Shown in pieces: positions 24,443 through 33,821 of a stretch of 64,000 nt of DNA. This stretch comes from Candidatus Thiodiazotropha sp. CDECU1 (GTDB lineage: Bacteria; Pseudomonadota; Gammaproteobacteria; Chromatiales; Chromatiaceae). A program made the translations under genes and the position numbers. The stretch covers positions 4,154,001 to 4,218,000 of the forward strand of contig NZ_OY734020.1 of the NCBI RefSeq assembly GCF_963455295.1. The letters run 5' to 3'. A model generated the notes under the pieces. That model made no database searches. It had not been told where the DNA came from and saw only the letters and a program-made list of their open reading frames with translations. Numbering within the stretch: position 1 is the first letter of the stretch; every line of letters starts with the position of its first letter.

Positions 24443-25837
24443 TTAGGGATTGCTGTAGAGATTGACCCTGATCCGCTGGTTCTGAGCCGCGATCTTATTC
24501 CACTCTGCCGCTGTCTTGACTTCGTAGATTGACGGATAGGGTATTAGCGGGTCATTGAAGCCACTACTGAAAAGCAGTATCTCCAGCTCACCGCCACTCC
24601 TTGCCAACTCGACATTCAGATAGTTTGCAAAGGCCACGGACTGGCCGTTGATATAATCATTGCTGCTGCGGTGATCGGCCGCAAAAAGACACTCACTGAC
24701 ATCCGTGCCATCCTTTGCCAGGATCAGTTTATCCCCTTCGGCTTTCTGCAGACAGTAGTTGCCATGGGTTGCACGCAACTCAATGGTGCCGGTAAATCCC
24801 GCCTCTCTCAGTTGGTCGACAAGTTCCGATAACCACAGCGCCCGTTGATCATTGAAGGGTCTTTCGCCATAGGCAAATTCGGTGCCCTGATTTGCAGCCC
24901 ATTCAATCAGTTTGACCGGAATCAGTGGTCCGGTGTTATCCGCATTGCCGAACCCACCCTCATCCATTTTCTGAGACAGGCGCTCTATACTGTCACCCTG
25001 GTCAGCGATCAATTCGAATAGGCCTTCACTGTTCCCGCCAAGGCCGGTATTGGCGCTCTGATCCACTGGAGCAAGAATGAGAAAGTAGTAGGTAAGGGTG
25101 AAGCCGACGAACATAAACAGAAGACTCAATAAACCCAGCAATTGCGCTCTGCTGGCCTGATTCTTTGATGCTTCCTGCATCGCTTCAAGCTCGTACAGCT
25201 CTCCTTGGGTCTCGGCAAAATGCTTTTCCAACCGCTCCTGAAGCCGGCTCTCGCTGAGACTCTGTTCTTTACGGATAAAACGTTTCAGGGATTCGTCACC
25301 TGTGGATATAGAGCCCAGAATGTCTTCCATGGGCAGGCTGACCGGCTCCACAGGCGCCGACTTGCGACGCTCATGTTCACTGATGGAGTGAATGTTGCTC
25401 TGACGACGAACGGTTTTGACCCCGCTCAACTCGCTGTCCTCGAAACCGTGTACCAGGGACTCCTGATCCGGCATCAGGTGTAGCGAGTGGAGCACATCCT
25501 CCAGGTCATGGGACTCCAGCTGTTTCGGCAGTACCCCGACCGCACCCAGCGCCCTGGCCTGACTAAGTTCCAGTCCTCCGGCTTTAGAGGTATACATCAT
25601 GACCGGTATCACAGCGGTGTTGGGATTGGACTTGATGACCTTCAGTGCCTGGAATCCATCCATGCCGGGCATCTCGTAATCCATGAAGATGGCATCCGGT
25701 GCATTGTCATACAGAAAGTCTATTGCCGCTGCCGCTGACTCCAGCGACACCACCGAAATACCATATTGCGAGAGCTTACCCGACAGGACCTGTCGAGCTG
25801 TTTTTGAATCATCGACGATGAGTGCGCGTTTGGTCAC
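24443..25837 (-). CDS. Membrane-anchored receiver-domain protein with exported C-terminal domain
   Basis: 464 residues, GTG start. Residues 1-120 are a CheY-like receiver: LIVDDSKTARQVL, phosphoacceptor in AIFMDYEMPGMDGF, VMMYTSKAG (Thr/Ser) and the Lys in VLPKQLE. A charged linker and helical region (about 150-230) leads to one transmembrane helix (LLGLLSLLFMFVGFTLTYYF, about 235-255). The remaining 200 residues would be periplasmic and end with a globular part (GFTGTIELRATHGNYC ... SVAFANYLNVELARSG) loosely reminiscent of OmpA-like folds. This joins a cytoplasmic phosphorylation switch to a periplasmic domain. No kinase gene is adjacent. Confidence 0.72.
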   Translation of the reverse strand: MTKRALIVDDSKTARQVLSGKLSQYGISVVSLESAAAAIDFLYDNAPDAIFMDYEMPGMDGFQALKVIKSNPNTAVIPVMMYTSKAGGLELSQARALGAVGVLPKQLESHDLEDVLHSLHLMPDQESLVHGFEDSELSGVKTVRRQSNIHSISEHERRKSAPVEPVSLPMEDILGSISTGDESLKRFIRKEQSLSESRLQERLEKHFAETQGELYELEAMQEASKNQASRAQLLGLLSLLFMFVGFTLTYYFLILAPVDQSANTGLGGNSEGLFELIADQGDSIERLSQKMDEGGFGNADNTGPLIPVKLIEWAANQGTEFAYGERPFNDQRALWLSELVDQLREAGFTGTIELRATHGNYCLQKAEGDKLILAKDGTDVSECLFAADHRSSNDYINGQSVAFANYLNVELARSGGELEILLFSSGFNDPLIPYPSIYEVKTAAEWNKIAAQNQRIRVNLYSNP

Positions 25838-25998
25838 TTAATCCCTAGGCCGCACCGGAGTGCCGCTTTCCCCTATTGATTCTGTGTATGCAATCCCGAC
25901 TATCTGCATGATAATCCTATCGTGGTGTCTTGCACAAATGACAGAGGCACCATCCTCAACTAACTATATCTGACATATTCGAACAGAGGAAACACCTA

Positions 25999-26340
25999 AT
26001 GCTAGCGTTGACTGAAGAAAAGTGTGAGGCATGTCGCGCTGATGCGCCAAAAGTCAGCGATGACGAGCTGGCGGAGCTGATACGTGCCATTCCTGATTGG
26101 AACATTGAGGTCAGGGAAGGGATCATGCAGCTGGAGAAGACTTACCACTTCAACAACTTCGTCGAGGCCCTGGATTTCACCAACAGGGTCGGGCACCTGG
26201 CCGAGGAGGAGGGGCACCACCCCGCGCTATTGACCGAGTGGGGCAGTACCAGGGTAACCTGGTGGTCGCATAAGATAAAAGGCCTTCACCGCAACGACTT
26301 TATCATGTCATCGAAAACCGATCAGCTCTACCAGGGATAG
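25999..26340 (+). CDS. phhB: 4a-hydroxytetrahydrobiopterin dehydratase (pterin carbinolamine dehydratase)
   Basis: 113 residues, the usual length. The active-site pattern is complete: [29 protein letters not shown] (in two parts: YHFNNF, then AEEEGHHP) with the later [21 protein letters not shown]. The enzyme dehydrates 4a-hydroxy-tetrahydrobiopterin or related pterins, recycling the cofactor of phenylalanine hydroxylase, or serves molybdopterin or folate-type pterin metabolism in bacteria lacking that enzyme. No phenylalanine hydroxylase gene is adjacent. Monocistronic. An AGAGGAAA site precedes the ATG. Confidence 0.9.
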   Translation: MLALTEEKCEACRADAPKVSDDELAELIRAIPDWNIEVREGIMQLEKTYHFNNFVEALDFTNRVGHLAEEEGHHPALLTEWGSTRVTWWSHKIKGLHRNDFIMSSKTDQLYQG

Positions 26341-26615
26341 CAGCGTAGCATCCTCCGGTTTGCCATCCGCGCTCTACAGGGTGATTGGTCTTCTACCCAG
26401 TGGCTGTCAGGTCCATTTTTTTGTGGCCAGACTACAGAAATGCTTGTTTTTTTTAATGCAGACCAGACACTGAACGGTGTAAATTAAACACAGTAGTCAT
26501 TCCCTTAATCCCAGGTTCCGGCTCTACGGCCAGGACGGTACAGGGATACTTATTGGCGACGACTGTTCCAGGATCCCCCATATGGCGCAGGATTTGTAGT
26601 AAACGGAGTTTTTAT

Positions 26616-29561
26616 ATGCGACATTGGAAAAGCTTTATCGGACTCATTCTGTCAGTTTCATCCATCCTGCTCCTACTGACCTCATGTGGCGGCTCCGGCA
26701 ACAGTGGTGAGCCTGGTGATTCGACAAATGACACGCCCTCCAATGGCGACTCGGATAATGTGCAAATTCAGGACCCGTCGGTCCTTAGCGTCAGTAACCT
26801 GCGCACCGCCGCCAATCCAGACATTCCGATCAGCGTATTCAACGATGCAGGGGATGGCTTGGCCGTCTGGGCGGTGACTAGCGAAGGCTCCTGGCTCTAT
26901 TACTCACTCTATGACAGCGCTTCCGACAGCTGGACAAGTGCGCAAAGATTGGCTGAAGTTGCCCATGACGAGCTATATATTGCACCCAAGGTGGTTTCGA
27001 ACGGTGTCGGCTTTGCCGTTGCCTGGAATACGGATAACACGTTGTATATCAACCTGTTCAATGATGGTGAGTGGGTCACAACCCAGGCAAATCCCGGTGC
27101 AACCTGGTTCGATAGTCATGAGTTAATCTCCAATGGCAGAGGTTATCTACTTGCCTGGAGGCAGGATTCCGGGGCCAGACAAAGTGTATACACCTCACTA
27201 TCAGAAGATGGCATGACATGGGGAGACACGGTTATCCACAGTGAGGCAGCCAGCGATAACGCATTTTCCATTCAAGTCGAGTCTGATGGAACCGGCTATG
27301 CAGTGATCTGGGAAGAGAGTAATACCCGTATCTTGGGTAATATTCATGACGGATCAGCCTGGCTAGGCACAGAAGAGCTGGTCAACCTGCCCGGCAGCTC
27401 TATTTTCCGTTCCCGCATCGCCAGCAACGGCACGGGATATTTACTGGCCTGGACCAGAGGTGGCGAATCCATAATGAATCGGATCTATACGCCATCTGAC
27501 GGCTGGGGTCTCAGCGAAGTACTGTTCCCGCGGGACAGCGATGACAATTCAGCACACGTCAATACGATCGTCTCAAACGGTACGGGATATTGCGCACTGA
27601 TCACGAAGTACGAGGATGCCGGTCAGTGGGGACTCTATGCGGCAATCGACTCTCAGGGCAATGGAGCCTGGGAAGATACCTCATTGTTGGACATCTCCAG
27701 GCAGTGGGGGACAGAACAGTGGACGCTGGTCTCTGACGGCAACGGTTATGCCGCTGCATGGGGTTACTTTGACGCTAACAACGACAATATCGTACAACAC
27801 ACCGCAAGTGTTTATCAGGGAACCGGCTGGCATACCTTAAGCAATCCGATAAGCATTGCCCCCATAGTCTCGGAAGTGTTGTACCGGTATCGCCTGCACG
27901 ATCAATTGGACATCGAAATCGCAGGCCTGAATGGACAGTATGCACTCGCTACGAAACAACTGATCGATGGTGTCGACAGCATCACCGCCACCCGCTACGA
28001 CAGCGATCTGGGTTGGCTTGATACGGAGATCCTGGAAAACGGCTCCGGAACGGCCAAAGACCCAAAGTTAGCCGTGAATCAAGACAGGGGTCTCTCGGTC
28101 ATCTGGCACCAAATCGATGACAGCGGTACAGCTATCTCGACATACCGTAACCGTATGGATGGGGAACAATGGAGCGGTGCGGAACTGCTTCACGAATCCA
28201 CTTACCTACTCGGCAGCAGTTACACACCACAGCTGGTCGCCGCTGACAACGGCACAACCCTGGCACTCTGGTCACAGCATAGAAACGGATACCGGGCGTT
28301 GATCGCCAATATCCGTGATGGCGACGCCTGGGCACAACCCGTTGTTCTATCCGACTCAACAACAGAGACCACACCACGTATTGCCAGCAATGGAACCGGC
28401 TTTGCTGTCACCTGGGAGGAACGCAGCGGCGAGGAGTATCTCCTCAAGGGCGTAACCTTTGAGCGGGATGGGTGGAGTGATTCCATTGTGCATGATATCA
28501 GTGTGCTGCATTACTCATCCAAACCCATACCCATGGTCTTGGCGTCAAATGGCCGCGATTACATGTTGTTGCATTTCGACTACCCCAGCCAGTCAAACAC
28601 AACGGGAAACCTGATCGCACGCCATTTTGACGCCATCGATTGGCGCGAACCCGCTATGGTTGCCGAAGGTGTCTATTTCGCAACCAGGTATCCAAAGATC
28701 GCAACCAACGGAACAACCTATTTGACGGCCTGGTTACAACAGGGCGATACCATGGACATCTATTCGTCTCAATATGATGGCGATGTCTGGGGCAGCGGCC
28801 AGTTGGTCGCATCCGACCTGGAAATAACAACAAACATATACCATATGAGCAGGCCGGATGGCCCTGAATTGGCGAGTAACGGTGAAGGCTATGGAATATT
28901 CTGGTTCGACCGTGGCAACGTGATGGGCAGCCTCTATACAGAGAGCTGGAGCAGTCCCGAAGATATTGGTGATATCAACCTCCAGGCCTGGCGCGGTGAG
29001 AAGACGCCATACGTCGCATCCAACGGCAGCGGTTATGCGGTTGCATGGCGATCCGATAACGAGACGGGATCAACCCTCTATGCCAATGTCTACAACGCTA
29101 CCTCATGGATCGGCGCCGAGAGATTCAGCGCCAGCCAAAACGACACTTTCGTTCTGCCCGACAACGGTGACCTGCTCGAGGCATCAGGGGAAAAATATGC
29201 CCTGCTTTGGGCTACACCCTACCCCGAAGTCTCAACCAGTGTGTACGATGGGAGCCAATGGTCCACCACTACCCGTTTGAATCGTGTTCTCAATGAGACC
29301 AGCCATTTTCAATTGGCCAGCGACGGCATGGGATTTCTCGCGGCCTGGATACAAGACAACGGAAGCGGTACACATGAGATTGTCAGCAGCAGCTACGACA
29401 ACAATAGCTGGGGAGAGCCCGTGGTCGTGGATGATAACCAACTCAGTAAATTTGATCTCGATCTGATTGGGGGTTCAACCAGTTTCCAGGCTGTCTGGAC
29501 GCGGGCTGAACAGGGTGGCGATCCTTGGGTGAGAATTCCCTGGGCCAAGTCGGGACTATAG
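26616..29561 (+). CDS. Large repeat lipoprotein, beta-propeller-like
   Basis: 981 residues from ATG 26616 (GGAG upstream); a longer frame from 26553 would destroy the signal. The lipoprotein signal ends LLLLTSCGGSG. The rest is built from about 16-18 divergent repeats of roughly 50 residues with cores such as SNGTGYLLAW, SNGVGFAVAW, SDGTGYAVIW, ASNGSGYAVAW, each followed by a W-containing strand. This pattern suggests stacked or propeller beta-blades on the cell surface. No catalytic motif is visible. The stop codon TAG lies inside an 18-bp match to the terminal repeat of element E1. The gene stands alone; the function is unknown. Confidence 0.7.
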   Translation: MRHWKSFIGLILSVSSILLLLTSCGGSGNSGEPGDSTNDTPSNGDSDNVQIQDPSVLSVSNLRTAANPDIPISVFNDAGDGLAVWAVTSEGSWLYYSLYDSASDSWTSAQRLAEVAHDELYIAPKVVSNGVGFAVAWNTDNTLYINLFNDGEWVTTQANPGATWFDSHELISNGRGYLLAWRQDSGARQSVYTSLSEDGMTWGDTVIHSEAASDNAFSIQVESDGTGYAVIWEESNTRILGNIHDGSAWLGTEELVNLPGSSIFRSRIASNGTGYLLAWTRGGESIMNRIYTPSDGWGLSEVLFPRDSDDNSAHVNTIVSNGTGYCALITKYEDAGQWGLYAAIDSQGNGAWEDTSLLDISRQWGTEQWTLVSDGNGYAAAWGYFDANNDNIVQHTASVYQGTGWHTLSNPISIAPIVSEVLYRYRLHDQLDIEIAGLNGQYALATKQLIDGVDSITATRYDSDLGWLDTEILENGSGTAKDPKLAVNQDRGLSVIWHQIDDSGTAISTYRNRMDGEQWSGAELLHESTYLLGSSYTPQLVAADNGTTLALWSQHRNGYRALIANIRDGDAWAQPVVLSDSTTETTPRIASNGTGFAVTWEERSGEEYLLKGVTFERDGWSDSIVHDISVLHYSSKPIPMVLASNGRDYMLLHFDYPSQSNTTGNLIARHFDAIDWREPAMVAEGVYFATRYPKIATNGTTYLTAWLQQGDTMDIYSSQYDGDVWGSGQLVASDLEITTNIYHMSRPDGPELASNGEGYGIFWFDRGNVMGSLYTESWSSPEDIGDINLQAWRGEKTPYVASNGSGYAVAWRSDNETGSTLYANVYNATSWIGAERFSASQNDTFVLPDNGDLLEASGEKYALLWATPYPEVSTSVYDGSQWSTTTRLNRVLNETSHFQLASDGMGFLAAWIQDNGSGTHEIVSSSYDNNSWGEPVVVDDNQLSKFDLDLIGGSTSFQAVWTRAEQGGDPWVRIPWAKSGL

Positions 29562-29576
29562 TGGGCCAAGCGGGAA
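29559..29576. repeat. Solo copy of the E1 terminal repeat
   Basis: TAGTGGGCCAAGCGGGAA is identical to the outer end of element E1 (1044-1061). Its first three bases form the stop codon of the large lipoprotein gene. A near-repeat, TGGGCCAAGTCGGGA, lies directly upstream at 29541-29555 inside the gene. A GTAGGGTGGGGC-type repeat follows at about 29617-29640. Confidence 0.6.
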
Positions 29577-29679
29577 CCGGGGTAGGAGATAATTGAGTTG
29601 AAACTATTGGTAAAACGTAGGGTGGGGCCTGCCCCACCCTAGATTGATAATCTAACTTACGCACCGAATCCTTGAACAA

Positions 29680-30570
29680 TCAGGACAGCGCATCCTTCAT
29701 CTGCTGCTCCTGTTTCTGTTTGTGCAGTTCGATCTCAGCCTTTCTGCGCATCTCCAGGATCTCTTTGCGCTCTTCTACACGCTTTTCAGTTGCGTTATCT
29801 TTCACCGGAATGGTGACCTCGCCGAACAGGACCTGTTTCAACAGCCGGGTACCGAACTGCATCAGGGCGAGATCCTCTTTCTCCATGGTCTGGTAAAACG
29901 TCTCATCCAGATCGTAGGAGGCCTTGAAGGAGTCGCTTAACACGAAGCGGCGCAGGCGGTCAGTGTCGTAGGAGCACATGAAGAAGAACTGCAGACTGGT
30001 ATCGGAGGGTCGACCGATTGCCGGGCCGGCGGATTTCTTCTTCAGCATCAGCTGCAGCCATTCACGATTGAGCTGATCGTAGACCTCAACCTCCTGCTCC
30101 TTGCGGTAATCATCGACCAATATCTCCCTATCCTCTTCATGCCCCTTACAGTGATCCTCTCGGATCAGAAAGTAGCGAGCCTCGTCCTCGGTGGAACCTG
30201 CTTCGCGCATGGCCATATGTCCGATCGGATAGTAACGGCAGGCCGTGGGACGATCCTTATAGACACTGCAGCCCTCATCATTCACAAACAGGCAGGCACC
30301 CTCATTATCGGTACGCAGTTTCACCCCCGGCAGACCATCCTTATCCATCTCGTAAGGTACCGTGTGGTCCTTGAGAAACGCTGTGGCACTGATCCCCAGA
30401 TTATCCTTCAAACGCAGGATGTCATAGGGTGTGAGCTGAATATCCGCATGCTTGCAGCAGGCATTGAAGCAGGAAATTCCCTTGTGACAGTTGAATGTGA
30501 TCTTGGCGCCAGGCTCAAGCACCGCGGGTACGAAGCTGCTTTTGAATGGAATATCGAATTTTTCGCTCAT
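29680..30570 (-). CDS. YkgJ-family cysteine-cluster protein
   Basis: 296 residues. The Zn/Fe-binding CxxxCC-type cluster is at the N-terminus (CHKGISCFNACCKHADIQLT) with further cysteines in GACLFVNDEGCSVYKDRPTACRYYPIG and EDHCKGH, the standard YkgJ arrangement (eight conserved Cys). The C-terminal 60 residues are charged and probably form a coiled coil (EKRVEERKEILEMRRKAEI). The role of YkgJ proteins is not settled. It follows aprBA on the same strand, but a terminator hairpin separates them, so co-regulation is unproven. Confidence 0.82.
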   Translation of the reverse strand: MSEKFDIPFKSSFVPAVLEPGAKITFNCHKGISCFNACCKHADIQLTPYDILRLKDNLGISATAFLKDHTVPYEMDKDGLPGVKLRTDNEGACLFVNDEGCSVYKDRPTACRYYPIGHMAMREAGSTEDEARYFLIREDHCKGHEEDREILVDDYRKEQEVEVYDQLNREWLQLMLKKKSAGPAIGRPSDTSLQFFFMCSYDTDRLRRFVLSDSFKASYDLDETFYQTMEKEDLALMQFGTRLLKQVLFGEVTIPVKDNATEKRVEERKEILEMRRKAEIELHKQKQEQQMKDALS

Positions 30571-30737
30571 TGTCTGCCTCCGATATGGGAATCGGCTGGT
30601 GTAGGAATCAATTTGTAAATGGACACCGTGAAACTGAATATTAGTCCAAGTTGCGGACTGCTGATACGGTTCGCCCTTAGAGTATCAGCGCACACATGTG
30701 TTCATTTAAAAACTGCATAAATAACAACCATTAAAGA

Positions 30738-30770
30738 CGGAAAAGTCCGGGCACCTTACGATACCCGGAC
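30738..30770 (-). terminator. Terminator of the aprBA operon
   Basis: On the minus strand GTCCGGG (plus 30764-30770) pairs with CCCGGAC (plus 30745-30751) across a 12-nt loop and is followed by TTTT (plus 30741-30744). It sits 28 bp after the aprA stop codon. Confidence 0.75.
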
Positions 30771-30797
30771 CCTCCTAAGCTACTAAACAGTCAAGTA

Positions 30798-32783
30798 TTA
30801 CTTGAACAACTTAGCCTTATCTACGATATCTACGTGTGCCCGCTTGAAGCACTTGTAGGTCTTGGTCTCTCTGTCGTAGATGGAGTTTACGAAGCACTTC
30901 CAGTTCTCTTCGTCGACAAAGTTCTTATCCATGCGGTAGTAGAAACCAGGATAACGAGACTCTTGACGGAACTGAATGTGTTTCATGTGAGCTTCAGCAG
31001 TCAGGATGCGGTGATAGTTCTCCCACGCACGCAGTAGTTCGTGGAGGTCCTTGGCGCGCATCTTGAGGGCGTCTTCCTTGAGCATTTCAAGCTTCTGCTC
31101 AGCCAGGTCCAGCATGTGCTCGTTGGTGGTGTAGTAGGTGGCAACACCGGCAACGTACTCATCCATAACCTTCTGCAGACGGAACTGCAGCATCCGCGGT
31201 GTAATGTAGTTGGGATTTACATCGATTGCGGTTGAGTAGTCCTTGTGCTCAAGGTAGTTGCGAACCGGACGGTAGATCTCTTCGATCAGGGAATCAACGT
31301 CGGTGTCCAGCTCAGGGCTGAGATCCTTGTTGTCCATGACGTACTTGACCATGGCCTTGGCGGCCATACGGCCTTCGGCATGGGAACCGGAAGAGAATTT
31401 GTGACCGGAAGCGCCCACGCCGTCACCAGCGGTGAACAGACCGGAGACGGTGGTCATACCACGGTAGCCCCAGTTCCAGCCCTGAGGCAGATGCTCAGGC
31501 ACGCCAGCCTCGGTCTCCTCGGTAGGTGCGCCAACATCTTCAGGACCGGAGGTCCAGATGCCGCAACAACCGGAGTGAGAGCCCAGCAGGTAGGGTTCGG
31601 TAGGCATCAGCTCTGAGTTCTTTTTCTCAGGCTCGATGTTCTCACCAGCCCAGATACCGCACTGGCCGATACACATGTCCAGGAAGTCTTCCCAGGCCTC
31701 GGCTTCCAGATGCTTAACCTCACGGGGAGACAGGGTCTCACGCAGGTTGGCAAGGGCGGTGACAGTGTCCATCCAGATAGGACCACGACCCTCTTTCATC
31801 TCTTTCAGCATCAGATGGTTACGCAGGCAGGATGCGGGAACGGCAGCCTGACCATAAGGAGGATAGTCGTCCAGCATCTCCTTGTTGCGGTCCATGTAGA
31901 CTTCACCAAAGGCGTTGGTGGCCTTGGATTTGAAGAGCAGGAACCATGCGCCAACAGGACCGTAACCGTCTTTGAAACGGGTAGGTACGAAGCGGTTTTC
32001 CATCATGGTCAGCTCAGCACCAGCCTCGGCAGCCATGGCGTAGGTGGAACCAGCGTTCCATACCGGGTACCAGGCACGGCCCTGACCCTCACCCACAGAG
32101 CGGGGACGGAAGATGTTTACACAACCACCGGCAGCCAGCAGGATGGCCTTTGCCTTGAAGACATACAGCTTGTGCTCACGTACAGAGAAACCAACGGCAC
32201 CGGCGATGCGGTTGGGATCGTTCTTGTCGTTGACCAGCTTGACGATGAAGATACGCTCCTGGATGTTGTCCATGCCCAGGGCTTTCTTCGCGGCTTCAGC
32301 GACGATCCACTTGTAGGACTCACCGTTGATCATGATCTGCCACTTACCGGAACGTACGGGCTTGCCGCCGTCCTTCAATGGGGTCATGCCTTTTGAACCG
32401 TCGTGACGCTCACCGTTCTCATCAGTCTTCCAGATGGGCAGGCCCCACTCTTCGAACAGATGCACGGACTCGTCAACGTGGCGGCCCAGGTCATAGGCCA
32501 GATCGTCACGGGTGATACCCATCAGATCGTTGGAGACCATACGTGCGTAATCGGCGGGATCCTGTTCCGAACCGATGTAAGTGTTGATAGCGGACAGACC
32601 CTGGGCGACAGCACCAGAACGGTCCATAGCGGCCTTATCGACCAGCTTAACTTTAATGTCGCCACCAGCGGCTTGTACCCAAGGACCGATCTCATAGGCG
32701 GCACCACTACAGGCCATACCACCACCGATCAGCAGGATGTCTACCTCTTCTTGGACGACTTCCGGATTTCCGAACTCAGCCAT
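30798..32783 (-). CDS. aprA: Adenylylsulfate reductase alpha subunit (dissimilatory)
   Basis: 661 residues, full length. The FAD-binding start is DILLIGGGMACSGAAYEIG; conserved stretches include DRSGAVAQGLSAINTYIG, ENRFVPTRFKDGYGPVGAW and the TVSGLFTAGDGVGASGHKFS segment. AprA binds FAD and, with AprB, interconverts APS and sulfite plus AMP in the cytoplasm. Given the quinone-linked Qmo/Hdr genes and the autotrophy genes, the oxidative direction (sulfite to APS) is inferred. It is the second gene of aprBA, 51 bp after aprB. Confidence 0.96.
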   Translation of the reverse strand: MAEFGNPEVVQEEVDILLIGGGMACSGAAYEIGPWVQAAGGDIKVKLVDKAAMDRSGAVAQGLSAINTYIGSEQDPADYARMVSNDLMGITRDDLAYDLGRHVDESVHLFEEWGLPIWKTDENGERHDGSKGMTPLKDGGKPVRSGKWQIMINGESYKWIVAEAAKKALGMDNIQERIFIVKLVNDKNDPNRIAGAVGFSVREHKLYVFKAKAILLAAGGCVNIFRPRSVGEGQGRAWYPVWNAGSTYAMAAEAGAELTMMENRFVPTRFKDGYGPVGAWFLLFKSKATNAFGEVYMDRNKEMLDDYPPYGQAAVPASCLRNHLMLKEMKEGRGPIWMDTVTALANLRETLSPREVKHLEAEAWEDFLDMCIGQCGIWAGENIEPEKKNSELMPTEPYLLGSHSGCCGIWTSGPEDVGAPTEETEAGVPEHLPQGWNWGYRGMTTVSGLFTAGDGVGASGHKFSSGSHAEGRMAAKAMVKYVMDNKDLSPELDTDVDSLIEEIYRPVRNYLEHKDYSTAIDVNPNYITPRMLQFRLQKVMDEYVAGVATYYTTNEHMLDLAEQKLEMLKEDALKMRAKDLHELLRAWENYHRILTAEAHMKHIQFRQESRYPGFYYRMDKNFVDEENWKCFVNSIYDRETKTYKCFKRAHVDIVDKAKLFK

Positions 32784-32834
32784 TTTTAATTCCTCAAAAA
32801 ATTTCGTTAGTTTCTAAATCTGTCTGAATCCGGC

Positions 32835-33308
32835 TTATTTGCGGATCAGTTCGCTAGCATCACCGGCACGGTAGCCGTTCTGCTCATTATGATTGAAGAA
32901 ACCGGGCTCACCGATCTTCGCGAAATCGGCAGCAGGCTTACCACCATAGGGATCGATGGAACCCTCTGGAGTGGTACGGATCGGGAACTTGAAGCGCTTC
33001 ATGGTGCCGTTGCGGAACTTGATGGTCCACATGATGGAATCGGTACCGCGCAGAGGCTGTACAGATGCGCCCAGAGGTACGATATCGGCGTAAGGACGCG
33101 CTTCGATGGCCTGCTGAGGGCAGATCTTGATGCAGGAGTAACACTCCCAGCACTGCTCAGGCTCTTGGTTGAAGGACTTCATGGCATGGCCTGTCTCTGA
33201 GCCGTCTTTATCCAGCTTCATCAGGTCGTGAGGACAGATGTACATGCAAGCTGTCCTGTCCTGGCCTTTACAGCCATCGCACTTCTCAGTACGCACAAAT
33301 GTTGGCAT
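32835..33308 (-). CDS. aprB: Adenylylsulfate reductase beta subunit (dissimilatory)
   Basis: 157 residues. Two 4Fe-4S clusters: CDGCKGQDRTACMYICP and CWECYSCIKICP, then the AprB-specific tail that wraps around AprA (PLGASVQPLRGTDSIMWTI, RFKFPIRTTPEGSIDPYGG). It passes electrons between the AprA flavin and an external partner. AGGAG precedes the ATG. No aprM membrane-anchor gene is next to it, which fits use of the QmoAB-HdrCB module encoded about 18 kb away. Confidence 0.96.
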   Translation of the reverse strand: MPTFVRTEKCDGCKGQDRTACMYICPHDLMKLDKDGSETGHAMKSFNQEPEQCWECYSCIKICPQQAIEARPYADIVPLGASVQPLRGTDSIMWTIKFRNGTMKRFKFPIRTTPEGSIDPYGGKPAADFAKIGEPGFFNHNEQNGYRAGDASELIRK

Positions 33309-33821
33309 GGTGTTTATCTCCTAAGGGTTTCACTGCAGTGATTCAGACGCCGTGAGATGCCGCAGCTTTAGTAAGCACACCCGGGCAATACCCGGCGTCA
33401 TTCTTTAGTATCTCTACCGGCCCGTGCCCATGGCGTCCGAACCTAGTTTCACTCCCGAATCAGCCAGGCCGCACAGCCAGGCACTCCGTCGCACGCATGC
33501 GCGCAAGCTGGACTCGGGGCGACAAACATTAATGCCTTACAATCCCTTTAGCCAAACAGTCTTTTTATGAGGGCGCATAAAATACGCTTATTGACCTAGC
33601 CCATTGTAAAACATACTATTTTAGTTGGTTTAGTAACTACCTATTTATAAAAAAGAAAATTCCAATATTCTAAATAAGGTCTTTTACCTCAGGGTTGATC
33701 AACCGGTCGAATATGCGACGCGACTATCCCAAGGGAGATATGCATTGCGCGATAATCTATCAAGTCAAAAAGTTGCAGAACCGGCCTTTTCGGTTAGAGT
33801 GGCCCTTTTTCGAGTATCCAC
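33309..33821. other. Divergent control region between aprBA and the thioredoxin-HEAT operon
   Basis: About 510 bp without genes. The half nearest aprB is G+C-rich, the rest strongly A+T-rich. A good promoter-like sequence for the rightward operon is at 33591-33619. No clear promoter for aprBA could be placed on the minus strand; it must lie here. No operator palindrome is evident. Confidence 0.5.
33591..33619 (+). promoter_or_regulatory. Sigma-70-like promoter
   Basis: TTGACC (33591-33596), a 17-bp spacer and TACTAT (33614-33619): near-consensus hexamers with optimal spacing. It would give a leader of about 200 nt for the gene starting at 33822. Seen by eye only. Confidence 0.5.
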
